Positions 59,614 to 64,000 of a stretch of 64,000 nucleotides of DNA are shown piece by piece. The stretch covers positions 2,108,001 through 2,172,000 of the forward strand of contig NZ_CP067395.1 in assembly GCF_017355525.1 (NCBI RefSeq). The letters run 5' to 3'. Numbering within the stretch: the first letter of the stretch is position 1; the number at the start of each line of letters is the position of its first letter. The DNA comes from Lysobacter enzymogenes (GTDB lineage: Bacteria > Pseudomonadota > Gammaproteobacteria > Xanthomonadales > Xanthomonadaceae). The position numbers and the translations under genes are program-made. The notes beneath the pieces are model-generated. The model did not search any database. It was not told the DNA's origin and saw nothing but the letters and a program-made list of their open reading frames with translations.

Positions 59614-61566
59614 TTACGCCTGCGGCGCCGGGGTCGCGGGGTTCTTGCTGCTGCGGTAGAACACCCACACCACCGCCGCCAGCACCGCCAGACCGACCAG
59701 CGGGCCGAAGTGGAACTGCTCCGGCAGCGCCAGCACGTTGCGGTTGCTGGTGATGACGATCGGGAACGCGATGGCGATGCCCATCAGCGCCTCGCCGGTG
59801 ATCAGGCCGGCGGCGAACAGGGTGCCCGGACGGTGCACGCGGTCGTGTTCTTCCTCGCTGCTGTTCGCGGTCAGCCCGCGACGGCGGCCGACGATGTGCG
59901 AGAGCAGGCCGCCGAGGAAGATCGGCACCATCAGCTCCAGCGGCAGGTAGATGCCGATCGCCGCGGCCAGCACCGGCACGCGGAACTTGGCCTTGCGCGA
60001 CTTCAGCCATTCGTCGAAGGCGATGATGACCGCGCCGATGCCGGCGCCGATGCCGATCATCGTCCACGGCAGTTCGCCGCCGAACAGGCCCTTGGCCACC
60101 GAGGCCATCAGCGTGGCCTGCGGCGCGGCCAGCGCGTTGGGATGCTCCGGCGTCGGCGCGCCGATGCCGTAGGCGGCGGCGAGCAGGTTCAGCACCGGCG
60201 CCATGATCAGCGCGCACGAGAACGCGCCGATGCCGAGCATCAGCTGCTGCTTCCACGGCGTCGCGCCGACGATGTAGCCGGCCTTGAGGTCTTGCAGGTT
60301 GTCGCCGCCGACCGCCGCGGCGCAGCACACCACCGCGCCGATCATGATCGCGGCGACCGCGCCGATCGGCGAGTCGCGGCCCAGCATCAGCACCAGCACC
60401 GCCGAAGCGAACAGGATGGTGGAGATGGTGATGCCCGAGACCGGGTTGTTGGACGAACCGATCAGGCCGGCCAGATACGCCGACACCGACACGAACAGGA
60501 AGCCGGCGACGATCATGATGATGGTCATCGGCACGCTGACGAACCAGTTGCCGACGATGGCCTGGTACAGCAGCAGCAGCGGCAGCACGAAGCCGACCAG
60601 CGCGACCAGCATCCACTTCATCGGCAGGTCGCGGTCGGTTTCGGCGACTTCGCCGACCGCCGCGCTCTTGCGCGCCGCGGCCAGGCCGCTCTTGACCCCC
60701 GACAGCAGCGACTTGCGCAGCGAGAACAGGGTCCACACGCCGCCGATCAGCATGGTGCCGACGCCGAGGTAGCGCACCTTGGCCGACCAGATCGCGCCGC
60801 CGATGTCGGCCGCGCTGCCGCCGGCGATCTTCGCCGCCAGCACCGGATCGGAGTCGAGGAAGAACATGTGGTAGATCGGAATCGCGAACTGCCACGACAG
60901 GATCGAGCCGGACACCACCACGATGCCGACGTTGAGGCCGACGATGTAGCCCACGCCGATCAGCGCCGGCGACAGGTTGGTGCCCATGTAGCCCAGGTAC
61001 TTGCCCATGAAGCCCGAGACCACCGCGTTGTCGGGAATCAGCTTCATGCCGCTCTCGGCGGCGAGCTTGAGCACCGCGCCGATGCCGCCGGCCAGGCCGA
61101 GGATCTTCATGCCCGGGCCCGGGTTCTCGCCGGCCTTGAGCACTTCCGCGGCGGCCTTGCCTTCCGGGAACGGCAGCGGGTCTTCGACGATCATCGAACG
61201 CCGCAGCGGCACCGAGAACAGCACGCCGAGCAGGCCGCCGAGGCCGGCGATGGCGAGCACCCACGAATAGCGGAAGTCCTGCCAGTAGCCCAGGATCACC
61301 AGCGCCGGAATGGTGAAGATCACGCCGGCGGCGATCGACGAACCGGCCGAAGCGCCGGTCTGGACGATGTTGTTCTCCAGGATGGTGCCGCCGCCGAGCA
61401 GGCGCAGCACCGCCATGGAGATCACCGCGGCCGGGATCGCGGTGGCGATGGTGAGGCCGGCGAACAGGCCCAGGTAAGCGTTGGCGGCGGCCAGGATCAC
61501 CGCGAGGAACACGGAGAGCAGGACGGCGCGGAAGGTCAATTGGGGCTGCTTGGCGGGTGAGGCCAT
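59614..61566 (-). CDS. OPT-family oligopeptide transporter
   Basis: 650 residues, about 16 membrane helices. OPT family hallmarks are GLFAGLTIATAIPAAVISMAVLRLLGGGTILENNIVQT (residues about 33-70), SVPLRRSMIVEDPLPFPEGKAAAEVLKAGE, GDNLQDLKAGYIVGATPWKQQ and a GLITGEALMGIAIAFP near the end. The ATG at 61566 has a GGAG eight bases upstream; a second in-frame ATG lies four codons earlier. It imports oligopeptides or metal chelates across the inner membrane. It is downstream of a tandem-repeat leader and upstream of the S9 peptidase. Confidence 0.92.
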   Translation of the reverse strand: MASPAKQPQLTFRAVLLSVFLAVILAAANAYLGLFAGLTIATAIPAAVISMAVLRLLGGGTILENNIVQTGASAGSSIAAGVIFTIPALVILGYWQDFRYSWVLAIAGLGGLLGVLFSVPLRRSMIVEDPLPFPEGKAAAEVLKAGENPGPGMKILGLAGGIGAVLKLAAESGMKLIPDNAVVSGFMGKYLGYMGTNLSPALIGVGYIVGLNVGIVVVSGSILSWQFAIPIYHMFFLDSDPVLAAKIAGGSAADIGGAIWSAKVRYLGVGTMLIGGVWTLFSLRKSLLSGVKSGLAAARKSAAVGEVAETDRDLPMKWMLVALVGFVLPLLLLYQAIVGNWFVSVPMTIIMIVAGFLFVSVSAYLAGLIGSSNNPVSGITISTILFASAVLVLMLGRDSPIGAVAAIMIGAVVCCAAAVGGDNLQDLKAGYIVGATPWKQQLMLGIGAFSCALIMAPVLNLLAAAYGIGAPTPEHPNALAAPQATLMASVAKGLFGGELPWTMIGIGAGIGAVIIAFDEWLKSRKAKFRVPVLAAAIGIYLPLELMVPIFLGGLLSHIVGRRRGLTANSSEEEHDRVHRPGTLFAAGLITGEALMGIAIAFPIVITSNRNVLALPEQFHFGPLVGLAVLAAVVWVFYRSSKNPATPAPQA

Positions 61567-62009
61567 CGGCGTCTCCATCGCGGGTGGTCGGGCGTGCGGC
61601 GGTGTATGCGAACGGTCGTCCGGCCGATCCGATAGCGGAAGATCCGATAGCGGAAAGGCCGGCGGCGAGGCAATCCGCCGATGATCGCATCCGCCGCGCC
61701 CGCCTGTAAAAGTGCAGTGCGGCAAAAAGCGGGATTGGGCAAAAGCCCGCGCGATTGCATGAATGGGCGGATTTTCCCGGGTTCTTGCGGGAAAACCGGC
61801 GCTGGCCGCGGCCATGGGGGCGGCATTTCCGCAAATGGCCCGCGCCGCGGGGCTGCGTTTCGGCCGGGATCGGACTGTCCGGCGCACGCAGACCCGACCC
61901 TCGGCGCGCGAGCCGCTTGCGCGAACGCCGCAAAACCGGCCCGCGCCGCCTCCGGCCGGCGCGGCCTATACTCCGCCCCTTCGCGCCCGCCGCCGACCGG
62001 AACCCGCTA
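61567..62009. promoter_or_regulatory. Divergent promoter region between OPT and POT transporter genes
   Basis: 443 bp without a gene. It holds a perfect tandem duplication of GATCCGATAGCGGAA (61626-61640, 61641-61655), 60 bp before the OPT start, and an AT-richer stretch at 61700-61760. The two peptide transporters face away from this region, so a shared regulator is plausible. No core promoter was fixed. Confidence 0.45.
61626..61655. repeat. Tandem 15-bp direct repeat upstream of the OPT gene
   Basis: GATCCGATAGCGGAA occurs twice back to back. Direct repeats of this size so close to a promoter often bind a dimeric regulator. Alternatively it is a slippage product. Confidence 0.8.
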
Positions 62010-63788
62010 GTGACCGCAGCAAGCCCCGCCACGCCCGCGCCCCTGTCCGCCCGCGACGACGACTTCCTCGGCCATCCCAAGGGCCTGTACGTCTGCTTCT
62101 TCACCGAGATGTGGGAGCGCTTCTCCTTCTACGGCATGAAGGCGTTGCTGCTGCTGTACTTGCTCAAGTACCACCTGTTCGGCGACGACGCCGGCTACGA
62201 CCTGATCGGCGCTTACGGCGGCCTGGTCTACGCGGTGCCGGTGATCGGCGGCCTGCTCGCCGACCGTTACCTGGGCATGCGCAAGGCGGTGGTGCTCGGC
62301 GGCGTGCTGCTGGTGCTGGGGCATCTGGGCATGGCCTACGAAGGCCACGCCGCGCGACTGGTCGACGGCAAGGTGGTGCGCGACGAAACCGCGATGCAGG
62401 TGTTCTACCTGTCGCTGGCGCTGATCATCGCCGGCGTCGGTTTCCTCAAGCCGAACATCTCGACCATCGTCGGCAAGCTCTACGCCCAGGACGATCCGCG
62501 CCGCGATTCGGGCTTCACCCTGTTCTACGCCGGCATCAACGTCGGCGCGCTGTTCTCCTCGCTGATCTGCGCGTTCCTCGGCGAAACCTACGGCTGGAAG
62601 TACGGCTTCGGCGCCGCCGGCATCGGCATGATCGCGGGGCTGGCGATGTTCGTGTGGGGCCAGCGTTATCTGCGCGGCCACGCCGAAGCGGCCGACCCGG
62701 CCGCGCTGCGCGAGAAGGTCAACGGCCTGTCGCGGCAGACCTGGATCTACCTGGGCACCGCCGCCGGCGTGCTGGTGCTGTGGGGCACGATCCAGTTCGC
62801 TTCGCAGGTCACGCTCAAGCTCGGCGACGTCAGCTTCACCGCCGCGCTGGCGATCATGCTCGCGACCCTGGCGGTGTTCCTGATCTGGTTCTTCGGCTTC
62901 ATCGCCCGCGACTGCACCAAGGTGCAGCGCGAACAGATGCTGGCGCTGGTGGTGTTGATCCTCGCGGTGCTGATCTTCTTCACCCTGTACGAGCAGACCT
63001 ACGGCTCGTGGGTGACCTTCAACGACCGGCTGATGACCAAGGACATGTTCGGCGCGGCCGACGCGGCGAACTACAAGCCGACCCTGCCGTGGTCGCTGTT
63101 CTCGCTCGCCGCCAGCCCGCCGCTGATGATCCTGGCGCTGATCGCCAGCGACCGCGGCCGCAACGGCGCGGCCAAGGCGCTGGTGGCGCTGCTGGTGCTC
63201 GGCATGGCCGCGGCGACCGCGCACGACGTGGTGCTGGTGCCGCAGACCGCCGGCTCGCTGACCTACCTCGGCCCGTTCTTCCTGGTCGTGCTGGCGCCGC
63301 TGTTCTCGTGGCTGTGGCCGTGGCTGGCGCGGCGCGGGCGCAACCCGAGCAAGCCGGTGACGATGTCGCTGGGCCTGATCCTGGCCGGCCTGTCGTTCCT
63401 GCCGCTGGTGGCCGCGGCCAAGGTGTCCGGCGGCGGCGAGATGGCCAGCGTCTGGTATCTGGTGCTGGCCTACCTGGTGCTGGAAATCGGCGAGATGTGC
63501 CTGTCGCCGATCGGCATGTCGGCGGTGACCCAGCTGTCGGTGGCGCGCGTGGTCGGGCTGATGATGGGCGCGTTCTGGCTGTCGACCGCGTTCTCGGAAG
63601 TGCTGGCGGCGCAGTTCGCGAAGATCGCCTCGGTCGAGATTCCCGCCGGCGGCGCGATCGACATGGCGGCCGCGTCGGTCAAGTACGGCGAGTTGTTCTC
63701 GATGCTGACCTGGCTCGGAATCGGCTCGGGCGTGCTGTTCCTGGTGTTGTCGCCGTGGTTGAAGCGGTGGATGCACGGGGTACAGTGA
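62010..63788 (+). CDS. POT-family proton-dependent oligopeptide transporter
   Basis: 592 residues from the GTG at 62010, with about 14 helices. The POT signature EMWERFSFYGMKALLLLYL (ExxERFxYYG type) lies near residue 33; FYAGINVGALFSSLICAFLGETYGWKYGFGAAGIGM and FTLYEQTYGSWVTFNDR are also typical. It takes up di- and tripeptides with protons across the inner membrane. It is divergent from the OPT gene and ends at a strong bidirectional terminator. Confidence 0.93.
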   Translation: MTAASPATPAPLSARDDDFLGHPKGLYVCFFTEMWERFSFYGMKALLLLYLLKYHLFGDDAGYDLIGAYGGLVYAVPVIGGLLADRYLGMRKAVVLGGVLLVLGHLGMAYEGHAARLVDGKVVRDETAMQVFYLSLALIIAGVGFLKPNISTIVGKLYAQDDPRRDSGFTLFYAGINVGALFSSLICAFLGETYGWKYGFGAAGIGMIAGLAMFVWGQRYLRGHAEAADPAALREKVNGLSRQTWIYLGTAAGVLVLWGTIQFASQVTLKLGDVSFTAALAIMLATLAVFLIWFFGFIARDCTKVQREQMLALVVLILAVLIFFTLYEQTYGSWVTFNDRLMTKDMFGAADAANYKPTLPWSLFSLAASPPLMILALIASDRGRNGAAKALVALLVLGMAAATAHDVVLVPQTAGSLTYLGPFFLVVLAPLFSWLWPWLARRGRNPSKPVTMSLGLILAGLSFLPLVAAAKVSGGGEMASVWYLVLAYLVLEIGEMCLSPIGMSAVTQLSVARVVGLMMGAFWLSTAFSEVLAAQFAKIASVEIPAGGAIDMAAASVKYGELFSMLTWLGIGSGVLFLVLSPWLKRWMHGVQ

Positions 63789-63810
63789 GCTTGCGGTTCG
63801 TTACGACATG

Positions 63811-63839
63811 AAAAAGGGCGCCGTTGGGCGCCCTTTTTC
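63811..63839. terminator. Bidirectional terminator after the POT gene
   Basis: A stem of AAAAAGGGCGCC with GGCGCCCTTTTT (63811-63822 with 63827-63838) and a GTTG loop, with T/A runs on both sides. It is 22 bases after the POT stop codon. Confidence 0.92.
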
Positions 63840-63876
63840 TTTCGGGTGGTTGGGGTTTCGGCGCGATCGGTGGGTT

Positions 63877-63905
63877 CGCGGTCGCGGCTCGCGCCGTTCC
63901 TACAG
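63877..63905 (-). repeat. Reverse REP element near the right end
   Basis: Full-length reverse copy with one change in the hairpin (GAACGGC instead of GAGCGGC), followed by a forward remnant GCCGCGACCGCG near 63916. Confidence 0.75.
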
Positions 63906-63962
63906 GCAGCCTATGCCGCGACCGCGCCAATGCGACGACGATGCGGCCACCCTGCTCCCGCG

Positions 63963-64000
63963 TTACTTCTTCTCCGCCGCCGGCGCGGCAGGCGCCGCGG
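63963..64000 (-). CDS. C-terminal end of an unknown leftward gene, cut by window edge
   Basis: The reverse strand reads AAPAAPAAEKK followed by TAA at 63963-63965. The Ala/Pro/Lys tail has coding character but nothing more can be said. Confidence 0.4.
   Translation of the reverse strand, partial: AAPAAPAAEKK

Overview
The window is a very GC-rich chromosomal segment from a gammaproteobacterium of the Xanthomonadaceae, most likely Lysobacter or a close relative. The genus is an inference from the Oar-type TonB receptor, the sspA/sspB and petABC arrangement, the DUF1501/DUF1800 pair, and the dispersed GTAG-plus-hairpin REP elements typical of this group. I see no rRNA, tRNA, CRISPR array, transposase or phage gene. 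Many long ORFs on the opposite strand are artefacts of high GC and are left out.

Layout. 1-14.3 kb is housekeeping: the end of a ppnN nucleosidase gene, an Oar-like outer-membrane receptor, a grxD-SDR-marC operon divergent from sodB (two tandem terminators), a large lipoprotein hydrolase, small membrane proteins, purEK, and a divergent Trm112-like/nadC/DUF3301 operon. 14.3-22.4 kb holds a tandem intergenic repeat, then sspA-sspB and petABC (cytochrome bc1), a lytic transglycosylase, miaB and an acetyltransferase. 22.4-28.2 kb has a 43-bp perfect inverted repeat, the DUF1800-DUF1501 pair behind a duplicated palindrome, and an exported amidohydrolase. 28.8-32.7 kb is a CecR/YbhGFS-like TetR-regulated ABC efflux operon. 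33.0-36.3 kb is a compact ketosynthase III / reductase / metallo-hydrolase operon resembling half of an olefin (Ole) pathway; it is the most interesting candidate system.

36.6-48.6 kb carries phoH(ybeZ)-ybeY and corC(ybeX), normally adjacent, here separated by a complete minor-pilin cluster (fimT-pilV-pilW-pilX-pilY1-pilE) plus an exported protein and a second divergent pseudopilin. 48.9-56.9 kb contains a DUF4105 membrane protein, corA, cstA-ybdD, a methyltransferase, a SUKH-like protein and a DUF819 transporter. 57.4-63.8 kb looks like a peptide-use locus: an exported S9 peptidase, an OPT transporter and a divergent POT transporter, with cstA nearby.

Tight coupling is common: neighbouring genes overlap by ATGA, GTGA or possibly CTGA. 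Most regulatory statements rest on palindromes and hairpins seen by eye and are marked as inference.
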